64,000 bases of DNA from Paraclostridium bifermentans (GCF_019916025.1 NZ_CP079737.1:2108001-2172000); one strand, 5' to 3'; shown: positions 40,233 to 51,926, numbered from the stretch's first letter. A program made the numbers and translations. Notes: a model not told the origin generated them from the sequence alone.

Positions 40233-43200
40233 ACATTGTTTTAAATGATGTTGACAACATAAGTTTAATCCTATTAATTTGATTTACTTCACTTGCTCCT
40301 GGGTCATAATCAATTGGAACAATATTTGCATTTTTATAAATTCGTTTAAGTTCCTTGATAACGCCCTTCCCTGTTATATGATTTGGTAAACAAGCAAAAG
40401 GTTGCATACATACAATATTTCCAACTCCACTTTCTATAAGCTCTACCATTTCAGCAGTTAATAACCATCCCTCTCCCGCTTGATTCCCAATCGAAACTAT
40501 CTTAGAAGCTTTACTAGCTAATGTTTCAATACTCTCTGGTATATTAAATCTTTTACTATTTTTCAATGCATTTGAGTAATGTTTTTGATACATCTCGATT
40601 GTATCTTTCATTAACTTTCCGCCTAATTTTTTATATTTTTTATCTAACAAATACTCTGATTTATAATAAGTATTATAAGCGCAACTTAAGAAGAAATTTA
40701 TAAGTTCTGGAACAACAACCTCTACGCCTTCAGCCTCTAAAACATCTACAATATTATTATTTGCCAGTGGGTGAAACTTAACTAAAATTTCTCCTACCAA
40801 TCCAACTCTAGGTTTATCTTGTTCCTTTATAGGAAATTCATCAAATTCTTTAACTATGTTATATATATTTTCTTTAAAGTTAGATAGACTGGCCTTTTTT
40901 AAACTATCCTTACAAATTTCTAGATGCTTTTGATATAGTTTATTTGCACTACCCTTATATCGTTCATACGGTCTTACTCTATATAAAACTTTCATAAGTA
41001 AATCTCCATAAATAGCTGCCATCATAACCCTATTTATAAGCCCTAATGAAAATACACTATATAAATTTCGTTTTTCTTCTCCATTTAAAGATAATGATAT
41101 TACTGGAATATAACCATAACCTGCATCACTCAATGCCTTTCTCAAGAAACCAATGTAATTTGTAGCTCTACAAACACCTCCAGTTTGTGTTATTGCAACC
41201 ATAGTTTTACTTAAATCATATTTTCCACTTTTAATAGCCTTAACCAATTGCCCTATAACAATTATCGCAGGATAGCAAGCATCATTATTAACATATTTCA
41301 ATCCTTCTTCTATAGCTCCGTCATATTCTTTAAGCACTTCGATGTTATATCCACAAGATTTAATTGCATGCTCTACTAACTCAAAGTGGATAGGCGACAT
41401 TTGCGGCATTAGTATAGTATAATTTGATTTTGTAGATTTATTTATTTTTCCTTTTATATATGTTTTTTTCCTTTTCTCTATCTTTAACCCATTAATATCT
41501 CTTTCTTCTATAGATGCTTTTAATGATCTTAATCTTATCTTCGCTGCTCCTAAATTGTTGCCTTCATCTATTTTTATGCATGTATAAATTTTGCCTTCAC
41601 CATTTAAAATTTCTTGAACTTGATCAGTTGTAACTGCATCTAATCCACATCCAAAAGAATTTAATTGTACAAGTTCTATATTTTTTTCAGAATTCACAAA
41701 ATTTGCAGCTCTGTAAAGTCTTGAGTGATATGTCCACTGATCAACCACTCTTAAAGGTTCTTCTAACTTTCCTAAATGTGCGACACTATCCTCTGTTAAA
41801 ACTGCCATGTCTAATGAATTTATCAATTCTGGTATTCCATGATTTATTTCTGGATCTATATGATATGGTCTTCCTGCTAACACAATGCCTCTTTTATTAC
41901 TTTTATTTATTATTTCTATAGATTTTTCTCCCATATACCTCATATCTGCTTTAAATTTTTCATATTCTTCAAAGCCTAACTCTACACTTTTATTTATCTC
42001 TTCTTTACTAATTTCTAAGAAATCTTTATCATAATTTTTTATTTTATTTAATTCTTCTAAAAGTCGTTTTTTTAAAGAACTTTTATTGTGTATAGGTAAA
42101 AATGGGTTAATATAATTTATTTTATTTTCTTTAATCTCACTAATATTATTTTTAATTACTTCTGAGTAAGACATTACAACAGGACAATTAAAACTATTGT
42201 TGGCATTTTTAAATTCTTTACTCTCACTCCTAATACATGGATAAAATATGTTTTTTATACCTTTTTTTATTAAATTTTGTATATGACCATGAACTAGTTT
42301 TGCTGGATAACATGCAGATTCTGATGCAATAGAATCCATCCCCTGCTCATAAACATCCTTTGAAGATGCATCTGACAAAACAACACTAAATCCTAAATTT
42401 GTAAATATAGTATGCCATAAAGGATAATCTTCATATATATTTAAAACTCTAGGAATTCCAATTTCTTTTCTTATTGCGCTTTCTGCATCCAATTTTCTAT
42501 AATTAAACACTCGTTTATATTTATAATCAAATAAATTTATATCAACTTTTTCTTTTCTATATAAACCCATTCCCTTTTCACATCTATTTCCAGATATGAA
42601 TTTTTCTGAGTTTCCAAAATCATTTACAGTAAGCAAGCAATTATTTGAACACCCCTTACATCTAGACGTACTTATTTTTAAATTTATAGAGTTCATAGAT
42701 GCTTTATTTAAAAGGGTTGTTATATAACCTTCTTTATACTTTTCTTTTGCAATTATACTTGCCCCAAAGGCTCCCATTATACCAGCTATATTAGGTCTTA
42801 CAACTTCTCTACATGTTAAATTTTCAAATGATCTTAAAACTGCATCATTATAAAAGGTCCCCCCTTGTACAACAGGATGCTTTCCAATATCTTCAGATGA
42901 CTTCATTTTTATAACTTTATACAACGCATTCTTTATAACAGAGTAAGAAAGCCCTGCACTTATATCTCCTACCGAATTCCCTTCTTTTTGAGCTTGTTTT
43001 ACTCTAGAGTTCATAAAAACTGTGCATCTTGATCCTAAATCAACAGGATGTTTTGAAAATAATGCCTTTGTAGCAAATTCTTTTATATCTAGATTTAATG
43101 ACTTAGCAAATGTTTCTAAAAAAGATCCACATCCAGATGAGCAAGCTTCATTTAAGATGATAGTTTCAATTACACCTTGATTTATTTTTAAGCACTTCAT

Positions 43201-44472
43201 ATCTTGCCCGCCTATATCTAATATAAAATCAACTTTCGGTGAGAAAAATTTAGCTCCTTTATAGTGAGCGATAGTTTCTATCTCTCCAAAATCAACTTTC
43301 AAGGCACTTTTAATTAATCCTTCTCCATATCCTGTTACTACAGAATTCACAATTTTCGCTTCACTTGGTAATTTACTGTATAGATTATTTAAAATGCCTA
43401 TAGTTGATCTTAAGGGGTTCCCTTCATTACTTTTATATTCTGAAAATAATAAATTTCCACCTTCGTCTATTAATGCAACTTTTGTAGTTGTAGACCCTGC
43501 ATCAATTCCTAAAAAACATTTACCTTTATAGCTTGATATATCTATTGATTTTACTATATTTTTTTTATGTCTATTTTTAAAAAGTTCATATTCTCTTTCG
43601 TTATCAAACAATGGTTTAATTTCAGAGTTAACTACATCTTCTATATCTTTTAAACTTTCTATGTTTTTTATTAAATCACTAAATAACATATAGTCATTTT
43701 TATATGATAATGCAGCACCCATAGCTATGTACAACTGTGCATTTTCAGGAAATATAATATTTCCTTTCTCTAATTTTAGTACATCTATAAACCTATTTCT
43801 TAGTTCTGATAAAAAATATAGCGGTCCTCCTAAAAATGCAACATTACCTTTAATTTTTCTTCCACAGGCCAATACACTAATCGTTTGGACAACTACAGCA
43901 TGAAATATGCTAGCAGCTATATCTTCTTTTCTAGCTCCTTCATTTATAAGTGGTTGTATATCTGTTTTAGCAAATACTCCACACCTAGCGGCTATGCTAT
44001 ATATATTTTTATAGTCTTTGGCTAAATCATTTAGCCCTTTAGCATCAGTTTTTAATAATATTGCCATCTGATCTATAAAAGACCCTGTACCTCCAGCGCA
44101 TATCCCATTCATTCTCTGTTCTATACCATTAGTCACATATATTATTTTAGCATCTTCTCCACCAAGTTCTATAACCACATCAGTTTCTGGATTATAAGTT
44201 TCAATCGCCTTTGTACTTGCTATTACTTCTTGAACAAATTCTACATTTAATTTTTTTGCTAATTTCATACCTCCAGATCCGGTTATAACAACAGATACTC
44301 TATTATCACCTACACTATCATAGGCTTCACTTAATAAACTTATAACTGAATTTTTTATATCTGATAAATGCCTTTTGTATGATTTAAATATCATATTTTT
44401 ACTATCATCCAATACAATAACTTTTACTGTAGTTGATCCAATATCTATACCTATATGAAAATCATCTATCAT
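40231..44472 (-). CDS. Large BadF/BadG-type activase fusion (2-hydroxyacyl-CoA dehydratase activator family, DUF2229)
   Basis: A 1413-residue protein. Two ASKHA ATPase domains come in tandem: [16 protein letters not shown] with [13 protein letters not shown] (about 5-260), and [18 protein letters not shown] with [16 protein letters not shown] (about 320-575); the cysteines are those that hold the [4Fe-4S] cluster in HgdC-type activators. A Cys-rich linker ([21 protein letters not shown]) leads to a C-terminal half related to dehydratase-type subunits/DUF2229 ([43 protein letters not shown]). Family members drive ATP-dependent low-potential electron transfer. No dehydratase genes lie beside it, so its target is unknown. 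I use ATG 44472; GGGGGGAG just upstream overlaps the ATG at 44487. Confidence 0.88.
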   Translation of the reverse strand: MIDDFHIGIDIGSTTVKVIVLDDSKNMIFKSYKRHLSDIKNSVISLLSEAYDSVGDNRVSVVITGSGGMKLAKKLNVEFVQEVIASTKAIETYNPETDVVIELGGEDAKIIYVTNGIEQRMNGICAGGTGSFIDQMAILLKTDAKGLNDLAKDYKNIYSIAARCGVFAKTDIQPLINEGARKEDIAASIFHAVVVQTISVLACGRKIKGNVAFLGGPLYFLSELRNRFIDVLKLEKGNIIFPENAQLYIAMGAALSYKNDYMLFSDLIKNIESLKDIEDVVNSEIKPLFDNEREYELFKNRHKKNIVKSIDISSYKGKCFLGIDAGSTTTKVALIDEGGNLLFSEYKSNEGNPLRSTIGILNNLYSKLPSEAKIVNSVVTGYGEGLIKSALKVDFGEIETIAHYKGAKFFSPKVDFILDIGGQDMKCLKINQGVIETIILNEACSSGCGSFLETFAKSLNLDIKEFATKALFSKHPVDLGSRCTVFMNSRVKQAQKEGNSVGDISAGLSYSVIKNALYKVIKMKSSEDIGKHPVVQGGTFYNDAVLRSFENLTCREVVRPNIAGIMGAFGASIIAKEKYKEGYITTLLNKASMNSINLKISTSRCKGCSNNCLLTVNDFGNSEKFISGNRCEKGMGLYRKEKVDINLFDYKYKRVFNYRKLDAESAIRKEIGIPRVLNIYEDYPLWHTIFTNLGFSVVLSDASSKDVYEQGMDSIASESACYPAKLVHGHIQNLIKKGIKNIFYPCIRSESKEFKNANNSFNCPVVMSYSEVIKNNISEIKENKINYINPFLPIHNKSSLKKRLLEELNKIKNYDKDFLEISKEEINKSVELGFEEYEKFKADMRYMGEKSIEIINKSNKRGIVLAGRPYHIDPEINHGIPELINSLDMAVLTEDSVAHLGKLEEPLRVVDQWTYHSRLYRAANFVNSEKNIELVQLNSFGCGLDAVTTDQVQEILNGEGKIYTCIKIDEGNNLGAAKIRLRSLKASIEERDINGLKIEKRKKTYIKGKINKSTKSNYTILMPQMSPIHFELVEHAIKSCGYNIEVLKEYDGAIEEGLKYVNNDACYPAIIVIGQLVKAIKSGKYDLSKTMVAITQTGGVCRATNYIGFLRKALSDAGYGYIPVISLSLNGEEKRNLYSVFSLGLINRVMMAAIYGDLLMKVLYRVRPYERYKGSANKLYQKHLEICKDSLKKASLSNFKENIYNIVKEFDEFPIKEQDKPRVGLVGEILVKFHPLANNNIVDVLEAEGVEVVVPELINFFLSCAYNTYYKSEYLLDKKYKKLGGKLMKDTIEMYQKHYSNALKNSKRFNIPESIETLASKASKIVSIGNQAGEGWLLTAEMVELIESGVGNIVCMQPFACLPNHITGKGVIKELKRIYKNANIVPIDYDPGASEVNQINRIKLMLSTSFKTM

Positions 44473-44676
44473 AAAATCTCCCCCCATTATTTAGGACAAA
44501 TTGATTATCACTATAAAATATGAATTTTTACTTCATCATATTACATATACTATTTTTAGCTACAGTATTTAAAACCATCACAATGCGAACTTTTTTTATA
44601 TTTTACTTTTAATCATACGTATATTATAATTAAATTAACAATTTTTATAATTTTTTTCACATATTAGGAGGTATTT

Positions 44677-45951
44677 ATGGTTCAAATATATAAGGGAAAT
44701 ATATTATTTACGAAAATTAAAGATAAATTTGAAATAATAGAAAATGGTTTTATAATAGTTAAAAATGGAAAGATACTAGATTTATATAAAAACTTACCAA
44801 GTGAATATCAAAATTTTGAAGTTATAGATTTTAGTAATAATTTAATAATTCCAGGAATGAATGATTTACATTGTCATGCACCTCAATTTAGAAATTTAGG
44901 AATGGCTATGGATAAAGAGTTAATACCTTGGCTTGATAATTACACATTCCCTGAAGAAGGAAAATTTAAAAGCATAGAATATTCAGATAAAGTTTATAAA
45001 AATTTTATAAAAGAGGTTTGGCGACATGGGACCACTAGAATAGCTGTTTTTGCAACCGTTCATAAAGAGTCTAGCATAAGGCTTATGGATTTATTTAAGC
45101 AAAGTGGACTTGGTGCTCTTGTTGGAAAAGTTAATATGAATATAAACTGCACAGACGACTTATTAGAAAATACAGAAAAGTCAATTTCTGATACTGAGTA
45201 TATATTAGAAAATTATTATAATGCTGATGAACTGGTTAATCCTATAATTACGCCAAGATTTATACCTAGCTGTAATAGTGAACTTTTAAAATCATTAGGT
45301 GATTTAGCAGTTAAGTATAATGTACCTACTCAATCTCATCTATCTGAGAATTTAGGAGAAATAGATTGGGTTAAACAACTTCAACCAGAATCTGAATTTT
45401 ATGGAGATGCTTATAATAGATTTAACTTGTTCGGTCAAACTAAAACTTTAATGGCTCATTGTGTTTATTCTTGTAATAAAGAATTAGAACTTATGAAAAA
45501 AAATAACGTATTTGCAGTTCACTGTCCGAATTCAAATTTAAATTTGGGAAGTGGTATTATGCCTGTTAGAAAATTTTTAGATAATGATATTAATATAGCA
45601 CTTGGCTCAGATATTAGTGGAGGTCACGATTTATCTATATTCAAAGTTATGGTAAATGCTATACAATGTTCTAAACTTTTTTGGGTTAATTCAAATAAGC
45701 AAGTAGATTTTTTAACTCTCTCAGAAGCTTTTTATATGGCTACAAAAGGTGGAGGAAGCTTTTTTGGAAAAGTCGGTAGTTTCGAAAAAAACTATGATTT
45801 TGATGCCTTGATTTTAGATGATAGTAATTTAAATCCTGAAAGTTATAGTTTAATTGAAAGGTTGGAAAGATTTATATATATAGGTGACGATAGAAATATT
45901 ATCCATAGATATGTAAGAGGAGAAGAAATCTCAGACCCTAAATTTTATTAA
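44677..45951 (+). CDS. guaD: Guanine deaminase (amidohydrolase)
   Basis: Zn-dependent amidohydrolase converting guanine to xanthine and ammonia. The 424-residue chain has the metal site LHCHAPQFRNLGMAMDKELIPWLDNYTFPEE (the HxHxPQ-x-x-NxG pattern typical for guanine deaminase), further ligands in QSHLSENLGEIDWVK and MAHCVYSC, and the Asp in ALGSDISGGHD. No signal peptide. AGGAGGT precedes the ATG. No purine-type riboswitch is visible in the 190 upstream bases. It is divergent from the activase gene and followed by a cold-shock gene with its own signals. Confidence 0.93.
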   Translation: MVQIYKGNILFTKIKDKFEIIENGFIIVKNGKILDLYKNLPSEYQNFEVIDFSNNLIIPGMNDLHCHAPQFRNLGMAMDKELIPWLDNYTFPEEGKFKSIEYSDKVYKNFIKEVWRHGTTRIAVFATVHKESSIRLMDLFKQSGLGALVGKVNMNINCTDDLLENTEKSISDTEYILENYYNADELVNPIITPRFIPSCNSELLKSLGDLAVKYNVPTQSHLSENLGEIDWVKQLQPESEFYGDAYNRFNLFGQTKTLMAHCVYSCNKELELMKKNNVFAVHCPNSNLNLGSGIMPVRKFLDNDINIALGSDISGGHDLSIFKVMVNAIQCSKLFWVNSNKQVDFLTLSEAFYMATKGGGSFFGKVGSFEKNYDFDALILDDSNLNPESYSLIERLERFIYIGDDRNIIHRYVRGEEISDPKFY

Positions 45952-46001
45952 ATTTTACATATATTTTCTCCTATTAAAAATCTTTAACCGTAAATACTAT
46001 G

Positions 46002-46031
46002 TTTAGATAAATTATTTGTAATTTGTCTAAA
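46002..46031 (+). promoter_or_regulatory. Inverted repeat in the leader of the cold-shock gene
   Basis: TTTAGATAAATT and AATTTGTCTAAA can form a hairpin with one G-U pair, ending 10 bases before the AAAGGAG site of the csp gene. It could be an operator, or an RNA element controlling access to the ribosome binding site. Confidence 0.35.
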
Positions 46032-46053
46032 TAAAATTTAAAGGAGTTTTTGT

Positions 46054-46263
46054 ATGTCAAAATTCACAGGCGTAGTTAAATGGTTTGATAATGATAGGGG
46101 ATATGGATTTATATCCGCTAACGATGGAAACGATGTTTTTGTTCATTTTTCTAATGTTAAGGAAAATGGACATTGTAAGGATTTGCACGAAGGAGAAGAA
46201 GTAGGTTTTGATGTAATAGATGCTCCAAAAGGTTTATCTGCTATAAATGTTCATAAAATGTAA
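46054..46263 (+). CDS. Cold-shock protein (CspA family)
   Basis: A 69-residue single OB-fold RNA chaperone: GVVKWFDNDRGYGFISANDGNDVFVHFSNV contains both RNA-binding motifs, RNP1 (RGYGFI) and RNP2 (VFVHF). A slightly acidic C terminus ends KGLSAINVHKM. One Cys (GHCKDL) is unusual but not functional in the family. AAAGGAG precedes the ATG and a strong terminator follows, so it is monocistronic and probably highly expressed. Confidence 0.96.
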   Translation: MSKFTGVVKWFDNDRGYGFISANDGNDVFVHFSNVKENGHCKDLHEGEEVGFDVIDAPKGLSAINVHKM

Positions 46264-46266
46264 ATA

Positions 46267-46310
46267 AAAAATTCTTACTGTATAATTATATATTACAGTA
46301 AGAATTTTTT
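46267..46310 (+). terminator. Strong terminator after csp
   Basis: Stem AAAATTCTTACTGTA / TACAGTAAGAATTTT with an A/T loop and a T-run, directly after the csp stop; also faces the lipoprotein gene on the other strand. Confidence 0.9.
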
Positions 46311-46331
46311 TGTTGCAATCTTTGTTTTTTT

Positions 46332-46997
46332 CTAGTGTCTATTGTGAATTTTATCTGATATATCATTTTTTATACTATCTATCTTGTTTTTCGTATCTTC
46401 TATTTTATTTTTCGTGTCATCAACTTTATTATTAACTTTATCTTTTGTATTGTTTATATCTCTATCTATTTCATTAACTTTATCTTTGGCATTATTTACA
46501 TCTTTATCTGCTTTATTTATTTTATCACTTACTTTATCTTTTGCACTATCTGCTTTATTTTTTGCTGTGCTTAACTTATCTGATGCTGAATTAACCTTAT
46601 CTGTAGCATTATCTATTTTAGAATTTACTTTATGTCTAGCTGAATTAACATCTCCTCTAGCACTACTTATTTTGCTATTTGCATCATTAATTTTAGAGTC
46701 TAATCCTGCAGTTAAATCTCCTGCTGAATCCAACGCATTATTTGCATCTTTTAATGTAGATTTAGCAGAATCAACTTTATCAGAAAAACTATGTGCAAAT
46801 TCAGTTAAAGAGCTTATATGCGAATCTGTATCAAGTTCATCAAATTTATCTCTTATTTTTCCTGCTACATCAATATCTACGCTACTTTCCTTAGTAGTTG
46901 TTTTCTCTTCCTTTTTTTCTTTTATATTATCATTTGAACAACCTGTTAAAATCATAGTAGAAATTAATGCAGTCATCAAAAATATTCTCTTTTTCAT
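46332..46997 (-). CDS. Coiled-coil lipoprotein with KVN/KDKV repeats
   Basis: A 221-residue lipoprotein. Signal peptide KRIFLMTALISTMILTGC gives lipidated Cys20. After a charged linker the chain, from about residue 60 to 218, consists of imperfect repeats such as ARHKVNSKIDNATDKVNSASDKL and AKDKVNEIDRDINNTKDKV, of 7 to 11 residues with Asp, Lys, Ala and Asn. It looks like one long amphipathic helix or coiled coil, or an apolipoprotein/LEA-like surface helix. Likely anchored to the outer face of the membrane, perhaps spanning part of the cell wall; function unknown. TAGGAGG precedes the ATG. Confidence 0.85.
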   Translation of the reverse strand: MKKRIFLMTALISTMILTGCSNDNIKEKKEEKTTTKESSVDIDVAGKIRDKFDELDTDSHISSLTEFAHSFSDKVDSAKSTLKDANNALDSAGDLTAGLDSKINDANSKISSARGDVNSARHKVNSKIDNATDKVNSASDKLSTAKNKADSAKDKVSDKINKADKDVNNAKDKVNEIDRDINNTKDKVNNKVDDTKNKIEDTKNKIDSIKNDISDKIHNRH

Positions 46998-47160
46998 AAT
47001 TACCTCCTATTTACTTAGAATTCTAACCTTTTTACTATTTTATTATTTTACTATATTTTTTTCACTTTGTATACAATTAAATTATTTTTTTTTATTATTT
47101 TAATAAACTAAGTTTCATAGGCTATACACTTTTTTAGTAATCAGAGTTTTCTTAAACATA

Positions 47161-47192
47161 AAAAAAGCCGATTATTTTAAATCGACTTTTTA
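47161..47192 (-). terminator. Terminator of the lactate operon
   Basis: Stem AAAAAG-C-CGATT / AATCG-A-CTTTTT with one mismatch and an A/T loop. On the minus strand it follows the lctD stop at 47206 and ends in a T-run. Confidence 0.8.
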
Positions 47193-47205
47193 TTTATATG
47201 AAGTT

Positions 47206-48597
47206 TTAATATATTTTTCCTGGATTTAATATATTCTTAGCATCAAACGCTAATTTTATATTTTTTATTATATCCATATATGATTCACTTTGAGATTCAT
47301 TTAAATATTCTTTTTTTGCATATCCAATTCCATGCTCTCCTGAAACTTGACCACTAAGTTCTCTAGATTTTTCATACATCTTTTCAAAAGTTTCTTTTAA
47401 CTTTGTATCCCATTCAGATTTATTTAATTCATCTCTTAATATATATATGTGTAAGTTTCCATCTCCTGCATGACCAAAACTTTTAATTCTTACATTCAAT
47501 GTCTCTTGAAGTTCATTCGTAAACTTTATAAATTCTGCCACTTTATCTCTTGGCACAACAACGTCACATTCATCCATTTCAGTTGTAGTAGCTTTTATAG
47601 CTTCTAAAAATGCACCCCTAGCTGACCATATAGATTCATTTCTTTCTTGAGTGTCTGAGATAAATACATCATAAGCTCCACACTCTAAACAAAGTTTTGC
47701 CACTTGGTCATATGCCTTTTCAATTTCTTCTTTACTGTTTCCATCAAATTTTAATAGTAAGTACGCATCTGATGTATTATCTGGGAATTTCTTACCTAAA
47801 AATTCTTCTGCTGCAAGTATTACATCTCTTTCCATAAACTCAATAGCAGTTGGTATACACTTAGATTTTATTATTTTTGGAACTGTCTCTATTGCTGTTC
47901 CTAAATCTGGGAACGGAATAAGTAAACTTATATCTTTTTTAGGTAATGGCAATAATTTAAGTATAGCTTTAGTTACTATTCCTAATGTCCCTTCTGATCC
48001 AACTAATAAATCTTTTATACTATAACCTGAACTGTTTTTTACAACTTTTCCGCCAACATTAATTACTTCTCCATTTGCAAGTACAACTTCTAATCCTCTT
48101 ACATAGTCTCTTGTAACTCCATATTTAACAGCTCTCATTCCTCCTGCATTGGTATTTATATTTCCACCAATTGTTGCACTTTTTTCACCTGGATCTGGAG
48201 GATAAAATAAATCCATTTCACTTACATATTGACCTATAGTCATAAGTAATACTCCAGGTTCTACTGTTAATGTTAAGTTCTCTTCATCTAACTCTATTAT
48301 TTTATTCATTTGACTTAAATTTATCATTATTCCACCATAAATAGCTACAGCGGCTCCAACTAATCCAGTTCCTTGTCCTCTTGGTGTTACAGGTATGTTA
48401 TTTTCATATGCATATTTCATTATTTTAGAAACTTCTTCTGTGCTGTGAACATTTACTAAAACTTCAGGGTATTTTTCAACTCCTCCTAATTCATCATGAG
48501 AGTAGTCTTCATTTATTTCCTCTCCTACTAAAATATTTTCAACTCCACATACACCTTTTAAAAATTCAATATCTTTTTCATCTATTTTTTTATACAT
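47206..48597 (-). CDS. lctD: FAD-linked lactate dehydrogenase of the bifurcating LDH/Etf complex
   Basis: A 463-residue GlcD-type FAD oxidase. The PP-loop FAD domain carries [23 protein letters not shown] and [38 protein letters not shown]; the C-terminal substrate domain has the conserved [13 protein letters not shown] and [14 protein letters not shown]. With the adjacent EtfA and EtfB it fits the Acetobacterium-type LctBCD complex, in which lactate oxidation to pyruvate is paired with NAD+ reduction by using reduced ferredoxin. GGGGGAAA precedes the ATG. Last gene of larA-etfB-etfA-lctD. D-lactate is the expected isomer, with LarA supplying it from L-lactate. Confidence 0.9.
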   Translation of the reverse strand: MYKKIDEKDIEFLKGVCGVENILVGEEINEDYSHDELGGVEKYPEVLVNVHSTEEVSKIMKYAYENNIPVTPRGQGTGLVGAAVAIYGGIMINLSQMNKIIELDEENLTLTVEPGVLLMTIGQYVSEMDLFYPPDPGEKSATIGGNINTNAGGMRAVKYGVTRDYVRGLEVVLANGEVINVGGKVVKNSSGYSIKDLLVGSEGTLGIVTKAILKLLPLPKKDISLLIPFPDLGTAIETVPKIIKSKCIPTAIEFMERDVILAAEEFLGKKFPDNTSDAYLLLKFDGNSKEEIEKAYDQVAKLCLECGAYDVFISDTQERNESIWSARGAFLEAIKATTTEMDECDVVVPRDKVAEFIKFTNELQETLNVRIKSFGHAGDGNLHIYILRDELNKSEWDTKLKETFEKMYEKSRELSGQVSGEHGIGYAKKEYLNESQSESYMDIIKNIKLAFDAKNILNPGKIY

Positions 48598-48615
48598 TGT
48601 ATTTTCCCCCGATCC

Positions 48616-49845
48616 TTATTCTAATGTAGCTACAACTTCGTCCATTACTTCATAGTCATTTGTTTTTTCAAGTTCTAAGTCCTTAATAAGTCTAGGTATT
48701 ACATCATATACATCTCCTACAATCGCATAATGAGCTGTATCAAAAATAGGAGCTTTTTCATCTTTATTTATAGATATTATACATTCTGATCCATTCATCC
48801 CTGCAACAAACTGTATAGCCCCTGATACCCCACAAGTTATTATTAACTTAGGCTTTACAGTCCTACCACTTAATCCAATTTGTTTTTTAGCATCTATCCA
48901 TCCAGATTCTACTAAAGGTCTTGTTCCTGCAACTTGCCCGCCTAGTAAATCAGCTAATTTATATAGCATTTCCATGTCTTCTTTTTTCTTAATAGCTCTA
49001 CTTCCAACTATTATAACTTCTGCATCTTCTATTCCTACTTCTTTAGTTTTATTGTTAATTTCTAAAACTTCTATATCAGATTTCAATTTATTTTCATCTA
49101 TATTACATAAGGTAACCTTACCTGTTGGATGGTCAACTTTTTCTGGAGCTGAAAATATTTTATATCTAACTGTAGCAAACTGCGGTCTATGATTTGGTGT
49201 ATGTATATGTGCCATTATATTACCACCAAAAGCAGGTCTTATTTGGTCTAAGTCAGTATTTTCTTGAACATCCAGTATTGTACAATCTGCTGTTAATCCA
49301 GTTTTAAATCTAGCTGCAAGCCTTGGAGCTAAACTTCTACCAATTGTAGTTCCTCCAAATAGTAATATAGTTGGTTTTACTTCTTTGATAAAATCCTCTA
49401 CACATGCAGTATATGGTTCAATCTTAAACTCTTTTAAATCTTTGTAATCATATACAAAAACATTATCTACACCATAAGAAAGTAATGCATCTGTTTTGCC
49501 TTCTAAATTACTTCCAACAAATATACAGTAAACCGGTTGATTTATTTTTTTTGCCATTTCTTTAGCTTTTCCTATTAATTCAAATGTTACGGGATGTATA
49601 TCGCCCTCATGATGATCAACATATACTGCTATACCCTTCCATTTATCTTTATCTATTTTTATAACTTCATCTTCTACGAATTCAAATACACCCTTTGGTC
49701 CAGTTTTTACACATATCTTACACATTTTACACCCTGCACCAATTTCTAATTTTCCATTATTTAGCTCTATAGCACCAAAAGGACATATGTCTAATACTTT
49801 TTTCATTTCTGTAACTTCATCTTGATTTATAACTATTTTAGCCAC
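48616..49845 (-). CDS. etfA: Electron transfer flavoprotein alpha subunit with N-terminal Fe-S domain
   Basis: A 409-residue EtfA. The extra N-terminal domain (residues 1-65) has Cys21 (ICPFGAIEL) and a C-x2-C-x2-C set at 39, 42 and 45, followed by VKTGPKGV where a second cluster's Cys-Pro would be, so one [4Fe-4S] cluster is predicted, as in bifurcating LctC/CarE proteins. Then the Etf alpha fold (HHEGDIHPVTFELIGKAKE; GGTTIGRSLAPRLAARFKTGLTADCTILD) and the FAD domain VAGTRPLVESGWIDAKKQIGLSGRTVKPKL plus SGAIQFVAGMNGSECIISINKDEKAPIFDTAHYAIVGD. Start is GTG 49845 behind AAGGGGGA. Heterodimer with EtfB. Confidence 0.94.
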   Translation of the reverse strand: MAKIVINQDEVTEMKKVLDICPFGAIELNNGKLEIGAGCKMCKICVKTGPKGVFEFVEDEVIKIDKDKWKGIAVYVDHHEGDIHPVTFELIGKAKEMAKKINQPVYCIFVGSNLEGKTDALLSYGVDNVFVYDYKDLKEFKIEPYTACVEDFIKEVKPTILLFGGTTIGRSLAPRLAARFKTGLTADCTILDVQENTDLDQIRPAFGGNIMAHIHTPNHRPQFATVRYKIFSAPEKVDHPTGKVTLCNIDENKLKSDIEVLEINNKTKEVGIEDAEVIIVGSRAIKKKEDMEMLYKLADLLGGQVAGTRPLVESGWIDAKKQIGLSGRTVKPKLIITCGVSGAIQFVAGMNGSECIISINKDEKAPIFDTAHYAIVGDVYDVIPRLIKDLELEKTNDYEVMDEVVATLE

Positions 49846-49858
49846 TTTAAATTCCCCC

Positions 49859-50641
49859 TTATATTAATTTTAGCTCTTTTATTTTATTTAATAATAAAGA
49901 TGATACTTCTTCACCCGTCCAAGTTTCTTTTTCTACATTTGAAGTAGGTGGGAAAATTTTTAAAACTTGAGTTGGAGATCCATTTAATCCATAATTTTTT
50001 TCATCTTTGTCTTCAAAATCATTAAGGCTAATCATTGGTATTTCTCTATCTTTAGTTTCAAGTTTTAACTTAAAAGAAGGTAATCTTGGTTGAAAAATCT
50101 CTTTTTCAACTGTTATTAAACAAGGAAATTTAATTTCACAAATTTCGCGAGTATTAGGCATATCTACTTCTACTACTATACTTTTTTCTTTAGTTTCAAT
50201 TAATTTTGTTACATTTGTTACATGAGCTATATTTAAAAACTCAGCTATTTCTGGTCCAACTTGTGCAGTATCCCCATCAGTTGTTTGCTTACCACAAATA
50301 ATTAGATCAGTGTTCCCTAACTTTTTAATTCCTTGTGAAATTGTATATGAAGTTGCAAGTACATCAGCTCCTGCAAATTTTCTATCACTGACTAATGAAC
50401 CCTCGTCAGCACCCATCATAAAGGCTTCTTGAATTACTTGTTTTGCTTGTGGTGGTCCCATACTTAAAACTTTTATTTTAGCATTATTTTCCTTTTTAAT
50501 TCTTAATGCTGTTTCAAGAGCGTACAAGTCATATGGATTCATTTTAGAATCGACTCCATCTCTTTTTAAAACCCCTGTCTTTTCATCTACTTCTACTTCA
50601 GATGTTCCTGGAACTTGTTTTATACATACTAATATTTCCAT
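49859..50641 (-). CDS. etfB: Electron transfer flavoprotein beta subunit
   Basis: A 260-residue EtfB that holds the bifurcating FAD and the NAD-binding site with EtfA. Visible: [77 protein letters not shown] and [21 protein letters not shown] (FAD/AMP-binding), all typical for EtfB. AAAGGGGG precedes the ATG. It follows larA by 13 bases and precedes etfA by 13, a tight operon. Confidence 0.95.
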   Translation of the reverse strand: MEILVCIKQVPGTSEVEVDEKTGVLKRDGVDSKMNPYDLYALETALRIKKENNAKIKVLSMGPPQAKQVIQEAFMMGADEGSLVSDRKFAGADVLATSYTISQGIKKLGNTDLIICGKQTTDGDTAQVGPEIAEFLNIAHVTNVTKLIETKEKSIVVEVDMPNTREICEIKFPCLITVEKEIFQPRLPSFKLKLETKDREIPMISLNDFEDKDEKNYGLNGSPTQVLKIFPPTSNVEKETWTGEEVSSLLLNKIKELKLI

Positions 50642-50654
50642 ATTGCTTCCCCCT

Positions 50655-51926
50655 TTACTTTACTATCACTGATACTCCATCAGGTATAACAGCTATTTTT
50701 GAGTTTTTACCTTTTATGTCAAAAGCCATTTTTAAAGCTTCATCAAAACTATGTGCATGTTTCATATGCATATCTTTAATCATATTAGGGTCACATAAGT
50801 TCGTAACCATTATTACTGTAAACTTTTCTAGAATTCTTGCTAATATTTGAAACTCCCATTGGTCTGGAATAGTTTTATCTTTTGGAATTTTTCTTACTTT
50901 TTCTAATATTTCACTAGGTGAAGATGCATTTGCTACGCTATCATAAAAAGATTGACCTCCATGTCCATCATTACATGCAGATATCATAATTATTACTCCA
51001 CCATCTTTGCATGTAGCTTCTGCTGCAGTCATACCTTTTACAGTTTGATATATATTTTGATCTAATGGATAACCTCCATTTGTACTAACTACAATGTCAG
51101 CATCAACTTTATCAACTTTTGATAGTTTAGTTACAAATTCACAGCCTACCTCATGAGCTTCTTTAACATCGCCTGCAAAAGCACCTATAACTTTTTTATC
51201 TTTATCTATGACTACATTTAAAATAAAGTCTAAATTAACGCTTTGCGCTGCATACAACATATCTCTATGAATTGGATTATTTTTTAGATTTCCTGTTCTA
51301 GCGTAAGGACTATCTATAAATTCAGAACAGTGATTGTACATTATGGTTTTAGCAGATGCAACTCCTGGAAGTACACTTTTTCTTCCACCTGAAAAACCTG
51401 CAAAAAAGTGTGGTTCTATGAATCCTTCAGCTATTAATAAATCAGTTTCTATAATTGCTTTATTTACAATTAAATCTCCTCCAGATGGAAGTGTTCCAAC
51501 TTTGACCATAGCTTGTTCATCTGTTGAAAAGTGCATAATTATTTGCTCATTATCCACTATTTCTTCTCCCATTTTATATACAAGTTCTTCTCTAGTGCTA
51601 GGTCTATGAAACCCTGTTGATATTATTATTTTTATATCTATATCAGGGTTTGAATTTCTTATTTCCTTAAGCATTATAGGTAACGTTATCCTACTTGGTA
51701 CAGGTCTAGTGTGATCGCTAGTTATTATAACCATGCTTTTTTTTCCCTTAACTAGATCTTCTAATTTTTCACTTCCTATAGGATTATCTAAAGCTTGTTT
51801 TACTATCTCACCTTCACTTAATCGAGATTTAAAATCATGAGCTTTGGATTGCAAAACTTTTATCATGTTTTCATCTGGTATATTTATGTTCATACCAGTT
51901 TTTGAATAAGGTACTTTTAACTCCAT
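50655..51926 (-). CDS. larA: Nickel-dependent lactate racemase
   Basis: Interconverts L- and D-lactate using the nickel-pincer nucleotide cofactor. The 423-residue protein keeps the catalytic and metal residues: [11 protein letters not shown] (Asp and His/Arg near 70), [13 protein letters not shown] (His near 108), [21 protein letters not shown] (His and cofactor-binding Lys) and IMYNHCSEF (Ni-ligand His near 200). Length matches the family. First gene of the lactate operon; AGGAGGGG before the ATG. It lets the cells use both isomers by feeding D-lactate to LctD. LarE is encoded 17 kb away; LarB and LarC are not in the window. LarA-family homologues acting on other 2-hydroxy acids exist, but the LDH/Etf context favours lactate. 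Confidence 0.92.
   Translation of the reverse strand: MELKVPYSKTGMNINIPDENMIKVLQSKAHDFKSRLSEGEIVKQALDNPIGSEKLEDLVKGKKSMVIITSDHTRPVPSRITLPIMLKEIRNSNPDIDIKIIISTGFHRPSTREELVYKMGEEIVDNEQIIMHFSTDEQAMVKVGTLPSGGDLIVNKAIIETDLLIAEGFIEPHFFAGFSGGRKSVLPGVASAKTIMYNHCSEFIDSPYARTGNLKNNPIHRDMLYAAQSVNLDFILNVVIDKDKKVIGAFAGDVKEAHEVGCEFVTKLSKVDKVDADIVVSTNGGYPLDQNIYQTVKGMTAAEATCKDGGVIIMISACNDGHGGQSFYDSVANASSPSEILEKVRKIPKDKTIPDQWEFQILARILEKFTVIMVTNLCDPNMIKDMHMKHAHSFDEALKMAFDIKGKNSKIAVIPDGVSVIVK

Noticed and set aside
44488-44676. Purine riboswitch in front of the guanine deaminase gene
   Set aside because: None of the conserved J2-1, L2 or L3 sequence elements could be found; the region is plain A/T-rich leader.
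46384-47103. 239-residue plus-strand frame opposite the coiled-coil lipoprotein
   Set aside because: It is the antisense of a repetitive Lys/Asp/Ala gene, giving a spurious Leu/Phe/Ser protein; the minus-strand gene has signal peptide, lipobox and ribosome binding site.
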